From NCBI GenBank assembly GCA_002365735.1, contig DEZY01000001.1:1039-15614 (forward strand): a stretch of 14,576 bases of DNA. Direction: 5' to 3'. Both the position numbers and the translations under genes were made by a program. Origin of the DNA: Actinobacteria bacterium UBA3120 (GTDB lineage: Bacteria > Actinomycetota > Actinomycetes > S36-B12). Below the pieces are notes generated by a model. That model was not told the origin of the DNA. It saw only the letters and a program-made list of their open reading frames with translations, and made no database searches. This document shows positions 5,914-12,712 of this stretch, piece after piece (positions within the stretch are counted from its first letter, which is position 1; each line of letters begins with the position of its first letter).

Positions 5914-7950
5914 CTAGCGCTGGAACGCTGCGGCAACCCCGGAGTCCACGGGAACGATCAAGCCTGTGGTGCGTGAGAACTCATCTGAGGCAAGCGTGCT
6001 CACTACAGCAGCAACATCTGCCGGCAGGACTTCACGCTTTAATATAGTGCGCTGGGCATAGAAAACGCCGAGGTCTTTTTCCTCCACTCCGTAGACCGCC
6101 GCCCGATTTGCCCCCCAACCGCCTGTGAATATTCCAGACCCTTGAACAACTCCGTCTGGGGCAACGCCGTTTACGCGGACGCCGTACTCGCCCAACTCGA
6201 CAGCGAGCAGTCGCACCTGATGCGACTGATTCGCTTTGGCTGCGCTGTAGGCAATGTTCGAGGGGCCCGCAAGGACAGCGTTCTTACTCGAGATGTAGAT
6301 AATGTCGCCACCCATTTTCTGCGCGATCATCACTCTCGCGCACTCGCGTGAAACGAGGAAGGACCCGCGAGCCATTACATCGTGTTGCAAGTCCCAGTCG
6401 TGGATCGTGGTATCGAGTAGGGGCTGACTCACGGACAGCCCCGCGTTGTTCACGACCAGATCAACGCCACCAAAGGCCAACGCAGCAGCGGCGACCAAGA
6501 TGTGCACCGCGACTTCATCTGTCACATCAGCCTCCACCGCGACCGCTACGTCAGGGCCACCGAGTTGCTCGGCGACGGCGCGCGCGGCCTCGATATTGCG
6601 ATCGGCAATGACAACCACGGCTCCATCGCGGACGAGTGTTTCGGCGGTCGCTTTACCAATCCCGCTGCCCCCACCCGTGACAAGTGCGACGCGGCCAGAA
6701 TGTCGTTTTGGTGCGGGCATCCGTTGCAGTTTCGCCTCTTCCAAAGCCCAGTACTCAATGCGGAACTTCTCCTGCTCGGAAATGGGATCGTAGGTGGAGA
6801 GCGCTTCGGCGCCGTGCATAACGTTGATGGCGTTGACGTAGAATTCTCCCGCGACTCGGGAGGTCTGTTTGTTGGCGCCGAAGGAAAACATGCCAACCCC
6901 AGGGACGAGGACGATGGCAGGATCTGCACCGCGCATGGGCGGGCTGTTAGGCGTAGCCCACCGCGTGTAGTAAGCCGCATACTCAGTCCGGTACTCCTCG
7001 TGCAGTTCGTGAAGTCGAGCCTCAATCTCTGCCACGGGTGATGATGGTGGGAGATCGAGCACCATCGGTCGCACCTTCGTGCGCAGGAAATGATCCGGGC
7101 ACGAAGTACCGAGAGCGGCGAGTTCACGGTGACGTTCGCGTGAAAGGAAGTCAAGAACGACACTGCTGTCCGTCAAGTGTCCGACCATACGTCGATCGCG
7201 TGAAGCTATACCGCGGATGACGGGTGCTAGGCGGGCTGCAAGTGCGTAGCGTTCGTCCTCGGGCAAGGGTTCGTACCCTGGTATCACAGGACCAAAAGGG
7301 TCGAGGCGGCCATTTTCGCTGATAAATCGCTCTGCGGTGCGGATGATGCGATCAGAGTTTGCCTCGCACTCCTCGGATGTGTCGCCCCAAGCAGTGATGC
7401 CATGTCCGCCCAAAATGCAGCCGATCGCCTGCGGGTTGCTGCGTTGGATCTCGGCAATATCTAGCGCGAGCGCAAAGCCCGGTCGGCGCCATGGCACCCA
7501 TACGACGGTGTCACCGAAACATCGCCGGGTGAGTTCTGGGCCATCAGCGGCAGTGGCAAGAGCGATACCAGAGTCGGGGTGGAGGTGATCCACATGTGCG
7601 AGTCCGATCAGTGCGTGCATTGCCGTGTCGATAGATGGGGCTGCCCCGCCGGTGCCATGTAGGCAGTAGTTAAAGGCCGCGACCATATCGTCGTCGTGCT
7701 CCTCGCCTGGAAATACGTCTACCAGTCCTCGCATCCGATCAACGCGTAGGACGCAAAGACCAGATTCGGTGAGTGTCCCGAGGTCTCCGCCGGATCCCTT
7801 AACCCACATGACTTCGATCGGTGTTCCCGTGACGGGGTCGACGACCTCACCGCAGGCTGAGGTATTGCCACCGGCGTAGTTGGTGTTGCGCGGATCGGAG
7901 CCGAGCCGATTCGATCGGCCTAGTAGGTCGGCGATAGTAGACGACTTCAC
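5914..7950 (-). CDS. rhaEW: Fused rhamnulose-1-phosphate aldolase / L-lactaldehyde dehydrogenase
   Basis: Two-domain enzyme of 678 residues. Residues 1 to about 400 are a zinc class II aldolase: GGNTS at 27-31, VKGSGGDLG at 50-58, PSIDTAMH at 105-112, the histidine cluster HVDHLH (119, 122, 124) and His183 in GGHG. Residues 421-678 are a short-chain dehydrogenase with TGGGSGIG at 425-432, NNAG near 500, a Ser pair at 554-555 and YSAAK (Tyr568, Lys572). This RhaEW architecture is known in Bacillus, Chloroflexus and actinobacteria; it splits L-rhamnulose-1-phosphate into DHAP and L-lactaldehyde and oxidises the aldehyde to L-lactate. GTG 7950 is preferred because GGGAG lies 5 bases before it; a TTG at 8016 would put 22 unlikely residues across the promoter gap. 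It is divergent from the DeoR-family regulator and convergent with lldD. Confidence 0.92.
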   Translation of the reverse strand: MKSSTIADLLGRSNRLGSDPRNTNYAGGNTSACGEVVDPVTGTPIEVMWVKGSGGDLGTLTESGLCVLRVDRMRGLVDVFPGEEHDDDMVAAFNYCLHGTGGAAPSIDTAMHALIGLAHVDHLHPDSGIALATAADGPELTRRCFGDTVVWVPWRRPGFALALDIAEIQRSNPQAIGCILGGHGITAWGDTSEECEANSDRIIRTAERFISENGRLDPFGPVIPGYEPLPEDERYALAARLAPVIRGIASRDRRMVGHLTDSSVVLDFLSRERHRELAALGTSCPDHFLRTKVRPMVLDLPPSSPVAEIEARLHELHEEYRTEYAAYYTRWATPNSPPMRGADPAIVLVPGVGMFSFGANKQTSRVAGEFYVNAINVMHGAEALSTYDPISEQEKFRIEYWALEEAKLQRMPAPKRHSGRVALVTGGGSGIGKATAETLVRDGAVVVIADRNIEAARAVAEQLGGPDVAVAVEADVTDEVAVHILVAAAALAFGGVDLVVNNAGLSVSQPLLDTTIHDWDLQHDVMARGSFLVSRECARVMIAQKMGGDIIYISSKNAVLAGPSNIAYSAAKANQSHQVRLLAVELGEYGVRVNGVAPDGVVQGSGIFTGGWGANRAAVYGVEEKDLGVFYAQRTILKREVLPADVAAVVSTLASDEFSRTTGLIVPVDSGVAAAFQR

Positions 7951-8027
7951 AATGACTCCCAATGTTGTAACAATGTAATAAGATGTTAGATTAACAAGGT
8001 ATAACAATACTGGCAACTAGGAGACCC
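7951..8027. promoter_or_regulatory. Divergent promoter/operator region between rhaEW and the DeoR-family gene
   Basis: This 77-base AT-rich gap must hold promoters for both directions. It contains a perfect palindrome TGTTA-GAT-TAACA at 7984-7996, a second near-palindrome TGTT-GT-AACA at 7963-7972, and three copies of TAACAA at 7968-7973, 7992-7997 and 8002-8007. A rightward -10 candidate, TATAAC, lies at 8000-8005. AGGAGA at 8019-8024 is the ribosome site for the regulator and GGGAG on the minus strand serves rhaEW. The palindromes are the likeliest binding sites for the adjacent DeoR protein. Confidence 0.6.
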
Positions 8028-8786
8028 ATGGCCATCGAAGGATCCCTTGCCGCCGAGGAGCGTCAGGAATTACTGCTCTCGACGCTGCGCGAGGAGAATC
8101 GCGTGGGGATTGAGGACGCGGCCAAGCGGTTCGGCGTGCACCCGATGACCATCCGCCGCGCCCTAAAAACACTTGAACGATCTGGACGCGCACGACTCGT
8201 GCGCGGCGGTGCGATCTATGTGGGCACGGCGGAATTTACTGTGCGACAGTCACGAGCGCTGACGGCCAAACGCCGCATCGCAGAAAAACTGCAACCACTC
8301 CTCCGAGAGCACGACTCGATTGGTCTGGACGCATCGAGCACTGTTTATTGCCTGGCGGAAGCCATGCCAGATGTCCCACCGCCCCTCGTTGTCACGTACG
8401 GAGTCCAGACATTTCAAGCGTTACAGAATACGTCGAAGGTCCAAATCATCTTGTCCGGCGGCGAGCTCGATCCGCGCACCGGAAGTCTGGTTGGCATAGT
8501 TGCGCAACAAACGATCGAGCGATTCACGCTCTCGTGTTGCATCTTGTCGACCACGGCACTGGATCCCGACACCGGGACCATGGAACCAACAATTGAGGAG
8601 GTCGGCATGAAGCACGCGCTCGCGAACGCATCCGATCGTGTGATTCTGGCAATAGACGCCACCAAACTTTCGCAACGTTCAGCAGTACGTTCAGTTGACC
8701 TATCCGAGATAGATGTGATCGTCACCGAGCTTGACACGAATGATGTTCGATTGGACCCGTATCGCGAGTTGGTGGAGTTGCGATGA
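8028..8786 (+). CDS. DeoR-family transcriptional regulator of the rhamnose locus
   Basis: DNA-binding repressor of 252 residues with the standard two-part DeoR layout. Residues about 10-65 form a winged helix-turn-helix (VGIEDAAKRFGVHPMTIRRA, then RSGRARLVRGGAI as the wing). Residues about 75-235 form the sugar-phosphate-binding sensor domain, with IGLDASST, SGGELDPRTGSLVG and the late AIDATKLSQRSAV segment. AGGAGA is 3 bases before the ATG. The gene is divergent from rhaEW and lies 99 bases before the SDR-rhaB operon, so it probably controls both. The ligand is inferred to be a phosphorylated intermediate such as rhamnulose-1-phosphate or DHAP, as in other DeoR regulators of sugar operons; the sequence does not show which. 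Confidence 0.88.
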   Translation: MAIEGSLAAEERQELLLSTLREENRVGIEDAAKRFGVHPMTIRRALKTLERSGRARLVRGGAIYVGTAEFTVRQSRALTAKRRIAEKLQPLLREHDSIGLDASSTVYCLAEAMPDVPPPLVVTYGVQTFQALQNTSKVQIILSGGELDPRTGSLVGIVAQQTIERFTLSCCILSTTALDPDTGTMEPTIEEVGMKHALANASDRVILAIDATKLSQRSAVRSVDLSEIDVIVTELDTNDVRLDPYRELVELR

Positions 8787-8792
8787 TTACCG

Positions 8793-8865
8793 TGTGTGTC
8801 GCTAACACAGCCGATATCCTGCGCGAATTGACACTTGTTCAGCATCCACATCTGTATCCACATCT
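8793..8865 (+). promoter_or_regulatory. Candidate promoter and operator elements before the SDR-rhaB operon
   Basis: The 99-base gap after the regulator holds a palindrome TGTGT-CGCTA-ACACA at 8795-8809, a perfect -35 hexamer TTGACA at 8828-8833 without a good -10 at 17-18 bases, and two copies of ATCCACATCT at 8844-8853 and 8856-8865 (period 12). The CTAACA in the palindrome is the reverse complement of TGTTAG in the 7984-7996 palindrome. A separate promoter with repressor sites is therefore plausible, but read-through from the regulator gene cannot be excluded. Confidence 0.4.
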
Positions 8866-8885
8866 ACTAAATGAGACGAGGAACT

Positions 8886-9650
8886 ATGCCTGACCTGAGT
8901 GGCTCGACCGCCATCGTGACTGGAGGCGCCCGCGGTATCGGACTCGCCATGGCAGGCGCTCTGGCTAAGTGCGGTGCTTCCATTGGACTGATCGACCTGC
9001 TCCCAGAGGTGTCCGACTCGGCCGCGAATCTCGCCAAAGAGACTGGCGTTGTTGCCGCCGGCGTGATCGCTGACGTCCGAGATGCCAAAGCGGTCGAGGC
9101 AGCCGTGGAGCACCTGCAACAGCAGCTGGGCACCGCCGATCTTCTGATCACTTCTGCCGGTATCACCATTTGGGGTGACAGCACGGAGGTCACCTCTGCG
9201 GACTGGCAACGAGTCCTCGAGATCAACTTGAGCGGGACTTTTTATGCAGCGCAATCCTTCGCTCGGCGCCTGCTCGCAGAGGGCCGGCACGGTTCAGTCA
9301 TCTTCGTCTCGTCGATGTCGGGCCGGGTCGTGAACATCCCGCAATTCCAAGCTTCCTACAACTCATCCAAGGCTGCGGTAAGTATGCTGGCGAAATCCCT
9401 TGCAGTGGAATGGGCGCCCTCGGGCATCCGCGTCAATGCGCTTGAACCGGGCTACACGCTTTCCGACATGACCCGCCAATTCATGGATGCGAACCCCGAG
9501 CTTGCAGCACAATGGACTTCGCTAATCCCCATGGGGCGCATGGGTGAGCCAGCCGATCTGGTCGGTGCGCTCACCTACCTCGCATCGTCGGAGTCCTCGT
9601 ATCTCACCGGTCAGTCCATCGTGATTGATGGCGGCTACACCGCCATATGA
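8886..9650 (+). CDS. Short-chain dehydrogenase, NAD-type, sugar or polyol substrate
   Basis: Classical SDR oxidoreductase, 254 residues. TGGARGIG at 12-19 binds the dinucleotide; Asp37 after the second strand points to NAD(H) rather than NADP(H). The catalytic set is Asn114, Ser143 (in VSSMSG), Tyr158 and Lys162 (YNSSK), and the C-terminal LTGQSIVIDGG is typical. ATG 8886 follows GAGGA at 8878-8882; an upstream ATG at 8871 adds five residues and sits on that ribosome site. The stop overlaps the rhaB start (ATGA), so the two are co-translated. It could oxidise a sugar or polyol before phosphorylation by the kinase, or reduce an aldehyde product. L-rhamnose 1-dehydrogenase and D-threitol-type dehydrogenases are family neighbours; the substrate cannot be told from sequence. 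Confidence 0.85.
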   Translation: MPDLSGSTAIVTGGARGIGLAMAGALAKCGASIGLIDLLPEVSDSAANLAKETGVVAAGVIADVRDAKAVEAAVEHLQQQLGTADLLITSAGITIWGDSTEVTSADWQRVLEINLSGTFYAAQSFARRLLAEGRHGSVIFVSSMSGRVVNIPQFQASYNSSKAAVSMLAKSLAVEWAPSGIRVNALEPGYTLSDMTRQFMDANPELAAQWTSLIPMGRMGEPADLVGALTYLASSESSYLTGQSIVIDGGYTAI

Positions 9651-11104
9651 CAAAGAGCAGTTTTGCCGCGGTTGACCTCGGAGCCACGAGCGGGCGAGTG
9701 GCCCTTGGAACGTTCGGACCCGATGGCTTCACCCTCGACGAGGTTCATCGGTTTGCGAACACCCCGATCATTATTGACGGCGTGTTGTGCTGGGATGTCG
9801 AGTACTTGTTTGAGGAGACACTTACAGGTCTCGCCCACGCCTGTACGCGTGTCGCGCAATGCGGGTCCACCCTTGCCGGCATCGCTGTTGATTCTTGGGG
9901 TGTCGACTACGGAATTGTTGACGCGAGCAACTCCCTCGTCGCACCAGTACGTCATTATCGGGCCGCGGAGGATTCGGTTGTCGAACTAGCCAATGAAATG
10001 GTGTCTTCATCTGAGGCATACGCGCGCACGGGAATCACCGAACTTCCCATCAACACTTGTTTCCAATTCATCCGCGATGCGCGCCTTGGTCTTCTGCAAC
10101 CAGGGGTGACCGCACTGTTGACGCCAGATTTGTGGACCCTGTGGCTTACCGGAGTGCGGGGTGCCGAGCGGACCATCGCATCAACCACAGGCCTACTTGA
10201 CTGGACCAACCACGAATGGGCAGGGGACCTCATGGAGCGCTGGGGGATTCCCGGCACTGTCGTTGCCAACATTGTTGAGACCGGATCCTTGGCAGGCCCC
10301 ACCCTCGCAACCGTCACCGAACGCATCGGTGCACGTAACCCCATCCCCGTTTACCGAGCGCCGGCACATGACACGGCAAGCGCCTTCGCAGCGGTCACAT
10401 CAGTGAGCTCGGATGCGGCCGTGGTCTCGTGCGGCACGTGGGCGCTGGTTGGCCGCATGAACGAAACAGCCGTATTGACTAAAGAAGCTGAGCAGGCTGG
10501 CTTCACCAATGAGGTTGCGGCCGATGGATCGTCACTGCTGATCCGCAATCTCAGTGGAACCTGGCTACTCGAGGAGTGCCTGCGCATTTGGGTGGTCGCC
10601 GATGCCGGTGCGAACGGGAGCAGCAAAGTTGACACATCAACGGACACATCGAGTCTGCGTACGCACCTGCTCGTGGCGGCGGAAAGTGAGTCGGCACGTG
10701 TGGAAGGAACAATCGATTGTGGAGCGCCGGAGCTCATTGGCACCCGCGACATGCCCACCGAAATTGTCGATCTCTACCGCCGCAGTCACGAAAACACCGA
10801 ACTGACTCGCCCGCAGGTCGTCCGATTGATTCTGGAGAGCCTTGCCGAATCATTTGCTCGGACGATTGCGCGCGCGAAGGAGATCACCGGCACTCCACTT
10901 CGGGAGATCATCATGATCGGTGGCGGTTCTCGCATCGAACAGCTGGTGGCGCTCACCGAACAGGCAACAGACCTACCTGTCAGAGTGGGTCACCCAGAGG
11001 CTACGAGCATCGGCAATATCTGCGTCCAGGCGGTGAGCGCCGGTGTGTTTGACACCATGGACCAGGCGCGAGCCGTGACTCACGCCCAACAAAAGGAAAA
11101 CTGA
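9647..11104 (+). CDS. rhaB: L-rhamnulokinase
   Basis: FGGY-family sugar kinase of 485 residues that phosphorylates L-rhamnulose to L-rhamnulose-1-phosphate with ATP in the cytoplasm. RhaB-type features are all present: VDLGATSGR at 9-17, SWGVDYG at 83-89, the INTCFQF segment near 135, TPDLW near 160, the catalytic-base region with His241-Asp242 (APAHDTAS), CGTWALVG, and the C-terminal nucleotide-binding MIGGGSRI. Length fits the family (about 480-490). It overlaps the SDR stop by 4 bases and is followed one base after its own stop by the class II aldolase gene, so all sit on one transcript. The partner aldolase is most likely RhaEW on the opposite strand; the aldolase next door could be a second outlet for the same or a related ketose phosphate. 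Confidence 0.92.
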   Translation: MTKSSFAAVDLGATSGRVALGTFGPDGFTLDEVHRFANTPIIIDGVLCWDVEYLFEETLTGLAHACTRVAQCGSTLAGIAVDSWGVDYGIVDASNSLVAPVRHYRAAEDSVVELANEMVSSSEAYARTGITELPINTCFQFIRDARLGLLQPGVTALLTPDLWTLWLTGVRGAERTIASTTGLLDWTNHEWAGDLMERWGIPGTVVANIVETGSLAGPTLATVTERIGARNPIPVYRAPAHDTASAFAAVTSVSSDAAVVSCGTWALVGRMNETAVLTKEAEQAGFTNEVAADGSSLLIRNLSGTWLLEECLRIWVVADAGANGSSKVDTSTDTSSLRTHLLVAAESESARVEGTIDCGAPELIGTRDMPTEIVDLYRRSHENTELTRPQVVRLILESLAESFARTIARAKEITGTPLREIIMIGGGSRIEQLVALTEQATDLPVRVGHPEATSIGNICVQAVSAGVFDTMDQARAVTHAQQKEN

Positions 11105-11105
11105 C

Positions 11106-11855
11106 ATGAATAAACGCGATGCTCTTCTAGATCTGTGCCATGCGCTCGGAGAACCACATCGAGACTTGGTGCTCAGCGCAGAAGGAAACGTGTCAATGAG
11201 ACTCGACGATCACACCATGGCAATCAAGGCAAGCGGGTGCGCACTGGCCACCATGAACGACGACGATTTCGTTGATGTAGATATCCCCACCATTCTCACT
11301 TTGCTCGACGGCGAATCTTTCGACGACCGGACGAAGGCCACATATCAAGCATCGTTGCGTTCTCAGACCTCAAAAATACCTTCTGTCGAGGCGATCCTGC
11401 ATGCGGTGCTTTACGAGATCACCCCTGCGCAGGTCATCAGTCATACCCACCCCACGGCAGTGAATATGCTCACATGCTCCTCCAATGCGCACCTTCTCGT
11501 CGAGGGCTCCCTTTACCCCGATGCGATCGTGATGCTCGGTCGTCGTCAGGTGCTAGTTCCGTATACCGATCCAGGCGTGCCGCTGGCGCTAGCCGTACGC
11601 GAAGCCGTGACCACTTTCATGGCCGAAGAAGGCGTGGCGCCCAAGATCATTTACCTCGCGAATCACGGACTTTTCGTAGTTTCTGACTCCCCCCGCGATG
11701 CTCTGCAACTCACCGAGATGGCCGTGAAGAACGCTCGCATTCTGCACGGGTCCCTGGCCGCAGGCGGGCCCCGTTTTCTGCAACCCCAACAGGTGAATCG
11801 GATTGATCAACGGCCCGATGAGGCTTATCGTCGAAATGCACTCAATGTCGATTAA
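11106..11855 (+). CDS. Class II aldolase/adducin-family protein, FucA-like
   Basis: Zinc-dependent aldolase or epimerase of 249 residues. Visible family features are GNVS at 27-30, KASG at 41-44, the catalytic Glu95 in PSVE, zinc ligands His113 and His115 in SHTHP, and His187 in NHG. Members include L-fuculose-1-phosphate aldolase, rhamnulose-1-phosphate aldolase and ribulose-5-phosphate 4-epimerase. AAGGA at 11093-11097 precedes the ATG by 8 bases and the gene follows rhaB directly. Because RhaEW already supplies a rhamnulose-phosphate aldolase, this one probably takes a different ketose phosphate or a tetronate-type acid phosphate; this is inference. It is not closely similar to the aldolase half of RhaEW, which carries a different histidine cluster (HVDHLH). 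Confidence 0.82.
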   Translation: MNKRDALLDLCHALGEPHRDLVLSAEGNVSMRLDDHTMAIKASGCALATMNDDDFVDVDIPTILTLLDGESFDDRTKATYQASLRSQTSKIPSVEAILHAVLYEITPAQVISHTHPTAVNMLTCSSNAHLLVEGSLYPDAIVMLGRRQVLVPYTDPGVPLALAVREAVTTFMAEEGVAPKIIYLANHGLFVVSDSPRDALQLTEMAVKNARILHGSLAAGGPRFLQPQQVNRIDQRPDEAYRRNALNVD

Positions 11856-11865
11856 AGGAGCATAG

Positions 11866-12591
11866 ATGAGCATTGCCAACCCCGTAGCAATTGTGACCGG
11901 GGCCAGTTCCGGTATCGGACTGGCCTGCGCTCTCGCGTTAGACCGCGCCGGAACGCGGCTCGTGATCGTTGGCCGTGATCTCACCCGACTCGAGCGCGTG
12001 GCACCGGAGTTTACCCACGCTCCGGAGCTTGTCGTAGGAGACATTGCGGACCCGCTAACTGCAAAATCCGCCGTCGACCGGGCCCAAAATATTTTTGGCC
12101 GGCTTGATGTGCTGCTGGCCAACGCTGGTCTCTACCTGCCAGAAAAGGGCTGGGAAGTCGATGCGGCTCGTGTCGACGCGATCGGGCGGACCAATGTGCT
12201 GGGTGCCATGCACTCTGTGCACGCGGTGCTGCCCCACTTCATCAGTGAAGGTGCCGGTGACATCATCGTCACGAGTTCGGTATCCGGGCATCAGGTCATC
12301 GCATGGGAACCGATTTATTCAGCAACGAAGCACGCGGTGCAGGCGTTCGTCCACGGAACCAGGCAACAGTTGATTGGTAGTGGGGTGCGACTGGGAGCCG
12401 TCGCGCCGGGCATCGTTCTCAATGAACTTTGGGGTGTGGTGAATGGCGATGCGAGCATCGAGACAGAGGTTGCTGCGGGTCGCGGTATGCGATCTGAAGA
12501 TGTTGCTGATGCGGTGATGTTCATGCTCAACACGCCACGTCACATCACGATCCGAGATCTTGTGATGCTGCCCACGAACCAGGAAATTTGA
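11866..12591 (+). CDS. Short-chain dehydrogenase, ribitol-dehydrogenase-like
   Basis: SDR oxidoreductase of 241 residues. The nucleotide loop TGASSGIG is at 11-18 and is followed by Gly36-Arg37, which hints at NADP(H). LANAG lies at 84-88, the catalytic Ser138 in VTSSVSG, and YSATK at 151-155 supplies Tyr and Lys. The C-terminal segment RHITIRDLVMLPT is the form seen in ribitol 2-dehydrogenase and in the YdfG-type 3-hydroxy acid dehydrogenases, rather than the DGG ending of the upstream SDR. AAAGGAG at 11854-11860 gives a strong ribosome site overlapping the aldolase stop. It is the last gene of the rhaB operon and probably interconverts a polyol and a ketose, or reduces an aldehyde from the aldolase. 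Substrate unknown. Confidence 0.83.
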   Translation: MSIANPVAIVTGASSGIGLACALALDRAGTRLVIVGRDLTRLERVAPEFTHAPELVVGDIADPLTAKSAVDRAQNIFGRLDVLLANAGLYLPEKGWEVDAARVDAIGRTNVLGAMHSVHAVLPHFISEGAGDIIVTSSVSGHQVIAWEPIYSATKHAVQAFVHGTRQQLIGSGVRLGAVAPGIVLNELWGVVNGDASIETEVAAGRGMRSEDVADAVMFMLNTPRHITIRDLVMLPTNQEI

Positions 12592-12633
12592 GGTGGGGGA
12601 CATGGCTCGTGACGGTTTGCAGGACGCCTATCA

Positions 12634-12663
12634 TCGGACGAAAGTCTGAGCCGTCTCTGTTTT
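12634..12663 (+). terminator. Weak terminator-like hairpin after the rhaB operon
   Basis: TCGGAC (12634-12639) pairs with GTCTGA (12644-12649) around a GAAA tetraloop, six pairs with one G-T wobble, and TTTT follows at 12660-12663 after ten unpaired bases. The stem is short and the T run is displaced, so termination here is plausible but not strong. The surrounding gap (12592-12712) also has a 15-codon reading frame from ATG 12602 behind a G-rich stretch; I do not call it a gene. Confidence 0.3.
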
Positions 12664-12700
12664 ACATCAGCATCCCTTCATCTGGCAGGCGAGTTACCGG

Positions 12701-12712
12701 TAGGTTTGCCTC
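12701..12712 (+). promoter_or_regulatory. -10 box of a probable leaderless promoter for the class I aldolase gene
   Basis: TAGGTT at 12701-12706 fits TANNNT and is followed by exactly 6 bases before GTG 12713. No Shine-Dalgarno sequence precedes either this GTG or the in-frame ATG at 12734. A -35 is not obvious. This marks the start of a new transcription unit distinct from the rhaB operon. Confidence 0.35.

Noticed and set aside
5898..5935. Possible terminator between the convergent lldD and rhaEW genes
   Set aside because: Only a weak AGCG/CGCT pairing around 5917-5930 inside the rhaEW end is visible, with no T run on either side.
6502..7163. Long frames on both strands inside rhaEW (179 codons plus, 205 codons minus)
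   Set aside because: Both are shadows of the aldolase/dehydrogenase coding sequence; their translations show low-complexity Ser, Arg and Pro runs and no recognisable fold.
7951..8016. N-terminal extension of RhaEW to a TTG at 8016
   Set aside because: The added 22 residues are hydrophobic and unlike any aldolase start, would cross the operator region, and GTG 7950 has a GGGAG ribosome site at good spacing.
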